From Monomorium pharaonis (taxonomy: Eukaryota > Arthropoda > Insecta > Hymenoptera > Formicidae), in contig NC_050471.1 of assembly GCF_013373865.1 (NCBI RefSeq), forward strand, positions 3,366,501 through 3,430,500: 64,000 bases of DNA. Direction: 5' to 3'. Position 1 is the first letter of the stretch. Each line of letters begins with the position of its first letter. Position numbers and translations under genes: made by a program. Shown one piece after another: positions 26,201-39,701 of the stretch. The notes beneath the pieces were generated by a model, which worked only from the letters and a program-made list of their open reading frames with translations, did not search any database and was not told the origin of the DNA.

Positions 26201-27579
26201 ATTGAGCTATTCTTGAGTTATTTTTTCAATTTTCATCACTCAGACTTTTTTTCAATTATACGTAAAAATTCTAAAAAAGACGATTATATACTCATATTAA
26301 CGTAAATATTAATTTTTATGTAAAAAACACGATTAATTGGCAGGAAAAAAATATTTAAACAATTTTTAAACATTAGGTATCTGAAGTGTGCTGTGCTCTA
26401 ATGAGGTCCTATGGTTAAAATTGAGAAAGCTGAATTCAAAGCAACTGTCATTTAAAAAAAATAAAATGTAAAAAACATCTTATTTCAGACATCCGACTAC
26501 TTAACACTGTGTAAATCGTCGAAGTTTCTGTCGCTTTCATTCGTATTGCTGCGCGTAAATACAATAGACGTAACTCGCCCCAAATTGAACGTCTAATTTT
26601 ATAAGTCGGGAACAGTACCATGCGTTCCTCTCCTACCTCCTTCTTCACTTGTCACAGTAGTAAAATATCTAAGAGGACAAGGTGGTAACTTCTAATTGGT
26701 ACAACGAAACGGCTCCACATCTTGTGTCAAGCGCAAAAAACAATCATCGGCCGCGAGCGAGCGAGAAAATAGCTTTTACAGAGTCAGAAATACGTCTAAT
26801 TCGCGGTACGCGCTAATTCGTGAGTTCTCTATTTCCCCGCACCGTCAAACTAAATTTAGCATCTTTATTTAATGGTCATGCATCGTGATGTATACGCAGC
26901 TCGATTTATTTCGAAACATGCGCGACGTATTTTTGTAAACCCGGGAATTTTAGAACAAACGTCACGAAGAATCTATTAAAAAATTGAAATTTTTTTCATT
27001 TCTTGAATTTTCGATCAATTAAATATAAATTAAACGTTTCCCGAGAATATATCTCCTTGCAATTAAGCCACGGCAAAGAGACGTTTTTCAGTTTTATTTG
27101 CAAACGTGTGCAATTCGCGAAAAACGTCATTTATTCCTGTTTGCTTCTATTTTTTATCGGATTTTGACGATTATTGCTGGCGGGTGCCTTACTGTTTGTG
27201 CCAGATTGTTAGCGGTGTCCTGTGCAGCGGCGGCCGCGGCCGCTGCCGAAGAGGGGGTGAGCGGTCGCCGGGGTGGTGGTGGCGCGGCCGCCTGAGGCGG
27301 TGCCTGCGGCAGCAATCCAGCCGGATAGACCCAGGGCCCGACACCATAGTACTGCGGTACCACAGGGGGTGGTGCGCCGGCAATCAGCGCCCCTACGTAG
27401 GGCTCTTGACCGCTGATAACGGTATAGGGGGCCGTAGGAAAGTTTTGTTGTTGTTGCTGCTGCTGCTGCTGTTGCGCTTGGGACGCGGCTAGGTACTGTT
27501 GCTGTTGTTGCTGCTGCTGCTGCTGCAGAAGTTGTAGTTGCTGCGGCGTCGCACCTTGCGGTTGACTGCGAAACAATTG
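19340..27579 (-). CDS. pum: Pumilio RNA-binding protein, C-terminal 778 aa (5' end not found)
   Basis: Nine minus-strand exons: 27579-27193, 26025-25785, 24613-24449, 23400-23281, 22238-21944, 21451-21211, 20732-20342, 19944-19776 and 19667-19340 (TAA at 19342-19340). They sum to 2,337 nt with all phases matching. The visible protein starts with QLFRSQPQ. It has two poly-Q tracts (19-28, 36-45), SGQEPYVGALIAG, RRPLTPS, a poly-A tract (112-119), the family blocks PMRLVSPAPVLV and RRDSFDRNTSAFSPS, then the Pumilio homology domain (about 392-730) and a 48-residue tail with DLGPIGPP. Eight PUM repeats are present with recognition triplets S/R/Q, N/Y/Q, C/R/Q, N/H/Q, C/R/Q, N/Y/Q, S/N/E and N/Y/Q. 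These are the canonical set, predicting UGUANAUA binding. The family represses translation and promotes mRNA decay in the cytoplasm with partners such as Nanos and CCR4-NOT. The first exon seen begins in phase 0 after an acceptor (TTTCAG), so more 5' coding sequence exists upstream. Confidence 0.97.
20243..20289. repeat. (GT)n microsatellite, about 47 bp
   Basis: GT dinucleotide tract in the pumilio intron 19945-20341, about 50 bases from the donor of the exon encoding PUM repeats 3-6. It is (AC)n in the transcript. Confidence 0.95.
23741..23862. mobile_element. 122-bp foldback (MITE-like) in a pumilio intron
   Basis: The two arms are inverted copies. The left arm begins TTGGCGATCGTTTGGTGCAT and the right arm ends with CGATCGCCAA. 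Arms of about 44 and 54 bases differ by a few substitutions plus a 10-base segment (GCGTACCAAA) present only on the right. The short centre is itself partly self-complementary, so nearly the whole element folds. The right arm contains a perfect 18-bp palindrome, TTTGGTACATGTACCAAA (23835-23852). There is no transposase and no clear target-site duplication. The name MITE rests on structure alone. Confidence 0.65.
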
Positions 27580-30500
27580 CTGAAAGAAGAAAAAGAGAAA
27601 GGATTAAATATGACGAAAAAAAAAAAAAAAAAGATTTCTTCTTTTGATAGCGCTAATGATAATGCCATAAGAAGACTACAATTAAATTAGAGTAGATATT
27701 AATATTAAATAAAATAGAAATGGTAACTTGAACAACCCCTACATTCTCATTAATTATAAATCAATTATAAAATTTATTTGTGATAGTTTCAATTTTCACT
27801 TTTAGCTGATATTTCAATCAACAAGATCACTAAAATAGTAATTTGCAAGTCGATAAACTTCCCTTAGTAATCAACAATTATCTGTAATGTCGTATCAATT
27901 TGTTAAACTTTAAAAACGAATTTCGAGGCATCGCTTACGTCAGTGATCTGAGATTAAAGAAGATTAGAAACATAAAGATCTTATTTCAAGAGAAGAATAT
28001 TTCATTAAATATTACAAGGGAAAAATCTACATCTTATATTATTCAAGACCTCAACATGGAAACCTCACATGTTGTAATATATATATGATAATATTTTACT
28101 TTACTATTATTCACACGCTCATTTTCGTACGTCTCTATATTCTACATCCTATGTACGTTTTACAAATTAGTATATTACCGCAGAATAAAAAGACGATTTA
28201 ATCAAAATTCGATGCGTGAACGTCCGCCCGCCATGAATGATGAAACTAGAGGCAAATGCCTTTGCAAGAATGTCTTTATTTTTCCACGACGGCCTGACGA
28301 AATATCGAACTTTTCTGCGGCACCAGCGTATGTATCAAGGAGGAACCATATAACACGCGCAAATCGCGCCAGCGGCCGAGACGACCTTTCGGCTTCAAGG
28401 TTTGCTGATGGCATCGTATTACCAGATAATCATACGAACAGGGTTTTCAGCACGAGGATCAAGGCCGAAAGCAGGCGGTGCCACCGCCTGGAAGCAGCGC
28501 GAAAGACAACTCTGCATTAAAGCCGAGGAAGACGACCGAGACCACCACCACCACCACCTCCACCTTCTCCTCCTTCGCCTCCTCCTCTGGTTGATGGTCG
28601 GCTTCGGTCGACGACCCCCCGCGGACGTTCACCGACATGCGTTCGCCTCTTCTTCTGCGTTCCCCGGACCGGTGAGATCGTACCATGGACTTTTTAATTG
28701 ACCGACAAACGTGCCGTGATTCGGCACGACGCGACATGGAAACATCGTCAAAATTACGCGCGACAGAAACGTTAAAAGTATAACGTTAAGAGAGATAACA
28801 GCACTCTTGTTCGAACAGATGCATTAAAAAAAAAAAAGAAGCTCTTCTCTTACTTATTTCGCGTGATCAAATACAGCATTTTTAAACGTGACACTTAAAA
28901 ATCTCTTCCGCGCAAATTAAATCTCGCAGTCTTTCCTTTTTTTTATTGAAGAAAATAAGGGTAAGTTTCAAGTATCGCGGCCTCTCGTATATAGCCGAGA
29001 CTATTAGACTAATGGATATGATTAGCGGATGTACTCTTTTTTTCTCGATGCTATCGGTCATCCACGGTATATTGCGATAAGAGTTATGAAGCTTATGTTT
29101 ACGGGCGGTCGATAAATTTAATAACATTATCCGAGCCTGAGTTCCTCCGACCTTCAAAGTTACGAGAGCTCGGAAATAAATAGGAACATCGACCGAACGG
29201 CTGATTTCTTGCACGAAGCGTGGAAAACTTAAACCATTCACGACACGCTCCAGCCCTAAGAGGCAACGATGCGTTTCGGGTATTAACCTCTTCCGGAAAC
29301 GGCTCGAGCTTGAGTCAAGGCCATAGTTACATCTGACCGTTGTTTCTTATGTGAGAGAACTCGACTTTCCGCTGACCATCACATATTGATTAATCGAGTT
29401 TCCTAATTTATTAACATGCCTTGTTGATCTAAAATTAAATTACATGATAAGATATCTCGAGCAATCGCTAAATTATTTCATAATTATAGATAAATGATCA
29501 GCAGTGCATCTAACGTATAATTTATTTATTTTAGAAAAAAATATCTATTTTGTATTCAGTTAAAAGAAGGCTTAAAGAGTCGCGGATAATTCAGCCTCCT
29601 CTTATCTATCGGTTCTACACCGATGCGTTTCAATACAGAAGCAAAAATTTCATCCCGAAGGAAAAAAAGTAATATAATAAGAAACATTATATTGCACGTG
29701 TGTGAGATGCGAGAGGCTCATTAAGGTCAGCTATCGTGTTCGAAAGATTTTTTTCTGATTGCTGAACCGTTAATCACAGAGGCCCCGTCAATGATCGAGT
29801 CTCGAACTGGTACACAGCGCCGACAGGAACAGTCTCATTAAGACGCTAATAGTATATCCCATCCTGGAGCGTGTCTGTGTTTTATCTCACTTCTATTTGT
29901 TTAATAAAATCATTATCTTATCGTCGACTAAACGGCTAATTCGAAACAAGTAGATCATTATTTTTTCTCCGTATTACATCTGATTGTAACGATTACAGTC
30001 AGTTAAATTTTCCTCCCGAGTATTATATACATCTGAGCTCTTTGAAACTCGAGTCTTATCGGTTCTTAGAGTATCATTTGGTATCTTACTTTTGAAGCCG
30101 GAAATATCACAGGATCACTCTTCAGCTTCAAGGGAAACCTCAAATTAGTCTCACACGAATAGTTACAGCCATCGCCGCTCTCGAGAATGAAAGGACCGAA
30201 ACAAACGTCTAAATGAAAATTGCCGGTAATTTCACGTAAAAATGGCAGTGTCAGAAAAAAGGAAAAAAAAAAGAGAAAGAGAAATTGGGTGAAGCACGTC
30301 ATATCAAGCAGGAACAGAACAGTCGAACACTCGGATGGGAAGGCAAACAATGGCGCGATATATTGTCGTGGGTGAGAAAAGGGGTGAGTTACACTCCTGG
30401 AAATGTGAGTCATTGTTGAATATGTAAGGCTTCTGCCGGCGGCTTGCAAATCGTCAGCCGGCGATATGGAGTATGATTTTCTGGCTGTTAAAAATATCCG

Positions 30501-33000
30501 CCGCGATTACCGTCGCGCTTTTCGAAAACACGGAAATAAACGGATCGTCGTATATTTCTAATTAAATTTATTTGACGTGAAAATTCACTCGGAAACTTTC
30601 AAGGACCGAAGATATGAAAACATTTTCTCTTATCGTCTAGAATAAATTCTCACCTTCAGAAATACCTCCACAGCCATGAATAAAAACGAGATGTGCTTAA
30701 ACGGAACTTTAATTAGCGCGGTAAAATAAAATTATTGAAAATTCAAGAATAATTTTAAGAGAATTATAAAAACTAAAAAGATGGTATTAAATTCATACTA
30801 TTGATAATAAAAGGAACGTAAATAGAATTTTATCAAAACTAAAAGGTTAAAGATTTATACGAGAATTACGCGTGATTTTGCGTTTAATATTCTTGAAGCA
30901 ATGAAAAAAAATTATAGCTAGTAATATATATATTGTCTGGCATGAATAACGTGGTATTTATCGAGTAACAACACATAGAAAGTGTACGTCATTAATTTTA
31001 ATAGAGAAGTTACCACGAAGGACTTTCTAAGCGAAAGAATCAAAGAGCGTAGCCGATTACGTGATCAAAAAGGAATTAATTAAGATACATACATACATAC
31101 ATTTATATATATTTAAATCCTTTTTTTAAATCAAGGTATCATTGTTCCGCAATAATGAGTAGAGTGCCAACTTTTCTCCTGCACTCATCAGTATCCGGAC
31201 AGACTTTCACTGATTTGCGATACCCTACTTATTGTCTTTGTTTAATTACTATTTGCACTCTCCTTCAGCAAGCGCAAGGAATCGCATTATATCTAGTAGC
31301 ACGCGTCGGTGCGTTTCCGCGATTCTTTTATTGTCACGCAGACAATCGTGCACTTTCTTTCGTCGATTGAAATACTATCTCAGACAAACGTCTTTGAGCG
31401 TTTTTAAAATTGAGAGGAACTCTTCAGAGAATAAACTGTAAAATCGTTTAATCATACCTTATCATTAAATATCTTCTTGATCTTTTTATTTATATAATTA
31501 CTTGTTACAAATGCAGACAATCACCGTAATACTATTTACGCGTGACACAAAAGCCGGAATTTTCTCGCGGAGGCGTCGGCCGCAAGTCGGCAGGTTCGGC
31601 GAAAGGCTTTTGATTACCGACTTACGAAAAAGCGTAGCGTAACGAATGATATAAGAATGATTAGGTAAGAGATATTCCGTTGCTGAATTCCTCGCGAGTC
31701 ATCCGCGGAAACGAGTTTGAGAGTGACGAAGGTTCGACGACCTTCCTTCTCTTTGCGCGCTTCTGCTCGTTTGCCTTTCATAACCGGTGCGTTTTAATAT
31801 TTATCATCGGTTCATCTCTATTGCGAAGCGTATACATCTCACCAGCAACGTCAAACATTTCAATTCCGATCGGCCATCAACGACGATGTTTTACCGTTGA
31901 CTGCTTCCATACGACTGTTTTCAGAAAATTGATCACGGACAAATTTAAAAAAAAAAATCGCTTTCTAAATTGAAAAGAAACATGTCTGCTTGCATGATGC
32001 ATGTTGCCCATTGCTCTTTAAATGCAGATTTATGAGCGGAAATAGGAATTTTCCAGTAGTAAGCACTATGTTTCTCATTTAAGATTGTCAAATGTTAACT
32101 TATTTAACACAATTCAAGTAAGATTATATTTTTGCAATAAATTTTCTTTAATATTTCGGGGTGGGATATTACAAATCTGATTTTGTGCCAATTAGCTGCA
32201 TTAAAAGTCCAAAAGTAACGGCGCGCGGTTTGAATAAAATAGAAAAAATTAATATCACACAATAAGCATTAAGATCTCTGCCTTAACCGTTTATTCGCCT
32301 ATCTCTACTTAAATCGTGTTATTCATATTATTAATTTATTTAATATTCGTAGTGTTTTTTAAATGTTAACGTATTGCTTACACTTCAGCGCGCTATAAAA
32401 GAAATATTTATTTAGTAAATTATATTTTTTATTCGAATCTTTTTTATTTACGCTCTATATAATAAAGGATCGCGACTACTCAGAGATCGGGTCATCAGCA
32501 CTCTATGCATCCATTGCAGGTATTGTTGTTAATCTCGCATCCGAGTACGGCATCCGTTACCGCAGTCTTATCGGGTTACATTGTCACAATCGCGAAAATT
32601 AGCAATAATAATGCCGTGGATGCTCAACGAGCGGCAGAGATCGCGACAACAAGATTTCGAGAGAAAAAACAAACTCCGAGAGAAATTTCACTCGCAATTG
32701 TTAGCAAAAAAACATTGTACATTTAAAGCGAGCTATTTTTGTATTTAAAAGATATCTATTCATAACACGCATCAGCATACGATGCGATAATAAAAGAATT
32801 CAATGTGAATCACGTTGTCGAGAGAGGCAACGTATATTCTTTCGTTCCAACGTTTATTTTTTTCCTCGAGTATATTTATGATTCTCTCGATTTGAATTGC
32901 ACTCATTTACAAGCGTAGACCTTTCGTGACGATACCGCGTGAAAATCAATAATTTGCACGGAAAAGATACGAGTAATGTATACAACAAAATCTGGATTCA
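27580..33000 (-). other. AT-rich noncoding stretch, presumed pumilio 5' intron
   Basis: No conserved gene is recognised on either strand. Mostly AT-rich, with a local CpG-rich patch at about 28200-28740 holding purine/pyrimidine triplet runs (CCA/CCT-like around 28536-28595) that open spurious frames, a poly(A) run near 28826, and a short CATA repeat at about 31086-31101. It is treated as intron because no pumilio exon upstream of 27579 was identified here. Confidence 0.45.
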
Positions 33001-36000
33001 ATTCTAATTCAGCGCCATGGAAAGTTTTGCCGACTAGTTTCGCCGTATTACCGCTCGCAAATGCACGAACGTTTCACCGCCATTCATTCCGAAAACTCCG
33101 GTCTGCCGGGCGCATGTGTGCACGTGAACAGTGAAGAGAGCGTGTCGCGGAAGAACAGTTTAATGCCTGCGAACGATTTATCTCGTTCGCGCTAAGTCAA
33201 ATGATCTCTTGCGCATTTTAAACCGCTACTTTTACCAAAAAATTTTTTCCTGATAAGTAGATTTGAGGTATACCGCGTATAATTAATTCTATTAACTGAA
33301 CTCTGAATATTACGAACGTTTATATAATGGTCGATGTAATTCACTAAATATTATGTAAAAATATCACCGTTACTATTTCGTTAGCCGTCAGTTAGTAACG
33401 TAAGAGGATTAAACGGTTCTGATCTAAAAAAAAAGAATCAATGATATCATGTAGCGAGCAATCCGTGTAGACCTATGAGTAACTGATGAAGCACGATATA
33501 CAGTCCCGTGTAAGTTGGGGTATCCGCGCGAAATAAAAGAAAACAGCGACGACAAACCGCGGCGGAGCCCGTTACTTCACCGCTCCGGAGCACCGTTAGC
33601 TCACCTGGCTGCGTGTACGGAATATACAGGGTGCCGCGAGGAGAAAGAGGTCCACGGTTCGTCGTACCGAGATCCGCTTTCCGCTCTACGGCGGCTCTAC
33701 GTGCACCCACACGTTGTCGTCCGATTCGTGTCATTCGAATTTGATTACGCGACACGCGGAACATGCGGGTTGCGGAGAATGACATTGACCCGCTCGACTA
33801 TGTTTTTCCTCTTCCGCGTGTGTAGCGATGGTGCCGATTCACGTTGAACGCGGTCTCAGTCCAGTTCTCTCTCTGTCGCAATCGTGCCTCTACGTGCCAT
33901 TGACCTCCGCTTCGGCAGGTGACAAATTGCGAAGCAGTAAATCCAATAAACGACAAGTCGACATTGGGTAATGATTTTAGTTTGGATAGTTGATTTTTTT
34001 TTTTTTTTTTAGAATGTGTAATAAACGTTTTGTCGAATATGGAATTTTGTGTATTTCACGTTGCTCTAATTGTAATACTTGTACTATATTATATAATTCT
34101 TTTGAGCTATAAAAAGTATCGTATCGTCGCTGAATTTATCGTCCTAATCGATCAAGCTCATAGAAAACAGGAACGATTGATGCCTTGCATTGCGAACGGC
34201 AACAAATCAGCTGGCAACAAGCAAAAGGGACTATAATACCCCGAGGCATTAGTTTCAGACCATGCGAAGCTTCATGACGAAAGTAACGAGGGCAGACGTT
34301 CGCGTTGCATTTATCGCGACAAAAAGAGGTCAAGGGTCAAGGTGCGAGGCGCACGGCAATTCTGAGATGACTCGATGCAATTGCAAGTCACGATGTAAAA
34401 TCCGCCCCTTGGCTCTTCTCATTGCCATCAAGACGGAATTACTTGGAACATAACTGCTTCATTTAAAATTTCTACGTAAACTTAAGTAACGTTAGCGTGA
34501 ATTAAATTAGTGATATAATCTGATGACATTAGTAAATCAATTATGATGTCAAAATACAGAAGCAGGCTGTCACTCGAGATAAGTGAAAACCGATGTAATT
34601 CCTCAAAGTTTTATGTTATATATTTCAAGATACGTTTCATAAGTGTCCACAAAAAAAAGGGGTAAAGAGCAAATCTGGTTTTTATTAAACAAGAAATTGT
34701 CAAGAAGAGACAAGATTTGGTCGTGTCACGAACACCACTACTCTGCGTATATCGATCGAGGTATTGTCGACCGTGCTACAGCCACATTACGAACAGTAAG
34801 AAGGTAATCTGGTCGCATTTTTGAAGCGCGCAATCTTAGGCACGAAACGTGCGAGTCGAGCGAACATCACGAGATTTGTAACGAGCCATCACGCCACGCG
34901 GCACCGCGTTTTCGCGAGGGTTAAGTAATTCTAAAAGGAAGTCTATCATCTCTCAAGTGTTCATTATCTGTCTATTGTTGCGCTATAATTTAGCAAACGC
35001 CTTTTATATTAACAGCATTTCGTTAATTCTGAATTCTAGTTAGCTAGTCTTTTATTCATAAAAATCCTAGATCTGTTCATACATTGGAATCACATAGCCA
35101 TGCGACGATTCGCTTTCGCAAAAATTTGATCAAATCCCGAATGGAATTCGATTATTATAATAATTCATTGAGTAAGAAATTAAATTTACATGTAATGTGA
35201 TTTTAATTATTCTTTCACGTAATTCCAAGCATAATTTCATAATTTATGCATGTCGAAATTGTATTGTATGTATATTCCACGTAATAGCGATTGCGATCGC
35301 TAGGGCAAGGCGATCTCTCGCGATATCTCTTCTTTCGATTTTACAAAATCGCGTCACTCTCCGTCGGCGCTATTACATAAAATTACACTATCGCAAATCG
35401 AACGAGACCGCAAATCGAATCGCTTCCTCGGGGAATATCCCGTTCTCATGGTGCGCGCGCCGGGGAATATCGCCGTGAAACATGGTTTGCGAAACGTCTA
35501 TCGGCGGCGCGTTCCAGATTACGTGTCGCCGGCAACGGCGGGAGGGCGGCAACTTTCTAAGTGCACAGGTTGCGACGAGAGCACCGATCTCGGTTTCTTT
35601 TCTCGCGGTTATCGGTCGTTAATCGGTCGGCGCGGGCGATAGAGGGAAGACGGAGAACCGCTGCTGGCCGCCAGTGTTCCACGGCGGAAACCGGTTTCTT
35701 CGGCACCGCGAACCGATCGATTTGACCCGAGCACACGGCCGATGCACAAACATCCCTCCCTCCCGCCGACCATTCCTCCCGCCCCCGGTGGTTGTACCGT
35801 TTTACCGGACCTCGGATGATTCGAGAACCCTCCCAGCCGCGGGGAGTTTGACGAAAAATGCCGGTAAAAAATCGACGAAGGACAGCAAATTGTCCCGAAC
35901 GTTTATTGGCAAACAGAAACATGTCTGATAGCTATTAAAAAGGCCATTAGTATTCCGCTTATAAAGCTGCTGAAGACCCAAGTAGAAAGGTAAACAGAAA

Positions 36001-38456
36001 ATGTAAAGAATAAAATTACAGATGCGAAAAATCGTTGTAGACATTAGGAAGTTAATAAAGCTGTCTCAGCCGCGGACGTTTAATACTTTATGTAGTCATC
36101 TTAGATACAACTGGTCTCTCTTTCTTTCTTTCTTTTCTTCCTGGCGCAATCCGTTTTTCCTTTCTGTGCCAAACCGCAGTGAGAACACCGATACGGCGAA
36201 CCGATTTGCTCCGACGAGGTTTTTCACCGTCACGGATATCGAGAGAGGCGCGAACGTTCTCTTTTGTAATAGGTACCCCGGCCTGAACGTTCCGATCAAG
36301 TCGGATCGATTCTCGAGAAAGAATAGTAAGAAAAATTTCCGTGTGCAACAATCTCGTAACTGCTACAACGCGCGTGCGAACCTGCGAACGCGAATACGTG
36401 TTTGTATCTTTTTAGGAGGCCTTTTACTTTTCCCGCTGAACCGATCGAGCTACATCGCGTCCGCAGCATCAAGACTTCCGTCAGATGGTATTCTGCGTGA
36501 TAATATCTTAAACGGCATCTGTGCGACCCGTTTAAAAATAGCGGGAAGCGCCGAGCTTAAGTATATACGACAGACCTCGCGCTCAGAAATACTACACGAA
36601 GCAACGAACAATCGGCGGCTGCGGCAGTGGAGAGCAGAACGCGTGGAAAGAAAAGAAATTCACGAAAATGCGAATCGCGAGGTAGGGAGGGGAAGAAACG
36701 CCCGCGAGGTATCCGAGCCATTAACGAGCCAACCCCCTCGATGGTGGACGCATCGAGACTCTCGGAACAATAGCTATTGTCACCGTTTATATCATCCACG
36801 CAGCTAACCCTATTATATAGAGATGTTAGCCTAGTTGCAAAATTCAATTATAATAAACTGATCGTCCTCGTGCGCGCACGCATCTACCCCGTGACAGGAC
36901 AAAGGGGTGGAAGGAAGAGAGAGAGAGGGGGGGGGGGAGGAAGATAGAATATGAAGCGCGATCTGTCCGTGCAGGGTGGGTGCAGGTCGCGTGATAAGGG
37001 TCGCGTTGCCACACCTTGATACTAGATACCGGTCTTCGTGGTAGCTTTTAGCCAAATGACGCGGATTTTATTATTGGATGGTGCCCTTACAGGGGTGCGG
37101 CCGTGCTATACCGTCATCCCCGTGGCATTAATGCGCCTCCACCGGCGTCGCCAACCGGCCTCGCCTTATTCGCGTTTTTCCCGCCCTCTCGACGAGCATT
37201 ACGGCGAAGTCCGACAAATAAACTCTCTATACACGCGAGGCCGTTCAAATGATTCAGAAATTGAGCAGTGTGGATGACCTGGGATCGACTGTAATGTTCT
37301 GGCAAACTACTCTCGCAACGAAAATTCATCGTGAATTTTATACAAGGAAGAAAGTTGTTAATGGAAAATATTAAAATTAAAGGATTCCTTTTTAATACTT
37401 TCATAAAGCAAGATTTACATGGTGCTTGTCGATATTTTCTACGGACTACCGAAGAGTTACAAATAATTAAAAGTAATTTAAAAAATTCAAATTTCGCAGA
37501 ATAAAAAAGATCTCTTTATGTAAGATAACATAACTCATCCTCTAGAAATTCTAAAGAAATATATCTCCCATCAACTATCGTCGAAGAGAAGCGCAGGAGA
37601 TCACTTTCGCGTGCGTCGAAACCGCAATTATAATCCGAATCCTCGGTATACTAAGAGTCACGCCGCAATTGCGCTCTCGAGGCATTACTTTTACGAAAAT
37701 TTCTCCGCGGCGTACAAAACGCGTAATGCTTTTCCCCGCTCGTAGAAGAAGCGACGATTAAGAGCACTCTCGTGAGAATCCGTCGGACGGGAGAAAACGA
37801 ACGTTCGACGAATTTCCTAAAGTTCCCACGGCGGGGCAACACGCTTCACAGGTCCTCTTCATTGGATCCAGTTAATGAAAATAAACGCGTGGAAAATTGC
37901 GCAAGAAAGCGTGTCGGTGCACGAGCCGTCGCGTCGGGCGTTCCATCGCAAAGCGCCAACGATTTTCGACCCCGTTGATGAACGAAGAAATTGGAAAGTT
38001 CAAATCTCTCGGTAACGGAGATGGAGTAACGAAGGAGATGCGAAAAAAAAAATAAAGAGAGGACAGGAAATATCAGCGAGAAAGCGTGTAACTCGCGTCA
38101 CTTTTCTCGTCGTCAATGAAACCGTAAGTTGTAGACAAAAATAAATTTGTCATCGCAAGATCATTGTATTTTTATAAATCACAATTCCTCTTACTTATCC
38201 TGGCCTAGAAATCGACAACAGAAGTACATGGCAAAACGGCGAGATCAATTAAAAAGCTGCAAACTAAAAAGGGAGACAAAGACAAGTTAATCGAATGACA
38301 TGTAAATACGTATTTTATACGATTCAGGTAAAGCCCGTATCTAATTTTCCAAGAAAAATGCTCGCTTCCCTGAAAATTCTCGCTTGGCAAGTTAACTATC
38401 CCCGGTGGCGTACGTGCGCAGGCAGGGGACAGACAGCAATTAATTTTATTAAAGAG

Positions 38457-38463
<7 letters not shown>

Positions 38464-38492
<29 letters not shown>
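38464..38492. repeat. (GA)n microsatellite
   Basis: Uninterrupted GA dinucleotide tract of about 29 bases. Confidence 0.93.
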
Positions 38493-38494
<2 letters not shown>

Positions 38495-39668
38495 TGTGGT
38501 GTGGGGGCGCACAGAGTAATGTTGGCCACGCATCTTGCAACGACACGACGTCGATTTTATTAGGTCGTTATTGTACAACGACGTAACGCTCTCGCGTTCA
38601 CCACCATCGCCATCCCCGTCGCCGTTTCATCGCAGAGACAATACATTCTCGTCCTTACGAGCTTTTACTACACAAGGTGGACCTCAAACAAATCTAGGAG
38701 AAAAAAAAGCTAACGCGCGGAAAAACAAGGGAAGATATTTTCGCCGGTTTTTTTTTTTCCCGATAACATATACTTCTCGCATTAAAACGCATCTGATGGA
38801 GAACAAAGTCGTGTGTATTCCGGCATTAATTATTGCCCGAATGTTTAATGTCGAAGGACTGAAAAAAGAAAGAAAGGAAAAGGAAAATTGAAAAATATCG
38901 CGCGAGGATATTCCGACGTTATAATTTATGTACACCCTGTATGCGACACGGGCGATGTACCTATCACCGCCAGGCGATATGATTCGATTTTTCCGGCAAG
39001 AGAGAGCGCCGAAGTTGTCTCGCGTGGCGATATCAGATTTATCATCCGACGCAGCGGGGGCACGTCGATAGATGGGATGTATGTAGACGGCCAGGTAGTA
39101 GATGGATGGATGGATGGATAAGGACGAGGCCAGGATAGTTCGCATTCGCACATAGATCCACGAGCGATCAATACGCATGAAGGCGTCGTTACGTCTCGCG
39201 CGGAGGATCGCGCGACCCCTATAGGGTTTATCAATTTTTTTTCCCCCCACTCGCGACGTGAGAGAGAGAATTCGATTCCGATCGTTTTTTTTTCTTCTTT
39301 AACTTGCTCGAAGCCGTGGAGCGTTGCTTAAAGCTTCTCGCGGCACACGGTCACGGTACTTCACTCCCCTTCTCGCAATCCGCAAATTGAACAGTGTTTC
39401 TAGTTTACAAGTAATTGAAATTTTTTAGTTTAGAAGTAATTTGTAGTTAAAAAAAAAAAGTATCCGACACACGTATCACAACGTTCGATTGGCCAAGCTG
39501 CGTTCGTTATTAATTTCGAGACCTTGCGCTACAAAATCCCAGATGGGGATGGCGTTGTTACACGCTACCACCCTCAGCTAGTCAATTTATGTTCGGAGAA
39601 ATAAATGGTTTTATACGCGTGCCTATGGTCACGATGGAATATAAAAATATAGACGGTAAGGAGAGAAC

Positions 39669-39694
<26 letters not shown>
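39669..39694. repeat. (GA)n microsatellite
   Basis: GA dinucleotide tract of about 26 bases. Confidence 0.92.

Positions 39695-39701
<7 letters not shown>

Larger units (their letters stand above)
19945..27192 (-). other. pumilio introns between the coding exons
   Basis: Introns longer than 300 bases are 19945-20341, 20733-21210, 21452-21943, 22239-23280, 23401-24448, 24614-25784 and 26026-27192. All are AT-rich with no supported gene on either strand. The first contains a long (GT)n tract beside the exon. The intron 23401-24448 contains the 122-bp foldback listed separately. Short plus-strand frames opposite the exons are shadows of the pumilio coding sequence. Confidence 0.85.

Noticed and set aside
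28459..28737. Minus-strand frame with a poly-Val/Glu stretch
   Set aside because: It is driven by a CCA/CCT triplet run, with no domain and no matching pumilio N-terminal motif.
38684..39250. 188-codon minus-strand frame
   Set aside because: Hydrophobic/Arg mix with no recognisable domain, in CpG-rich DNA where stops are scarce, and with no convincing splice sites.
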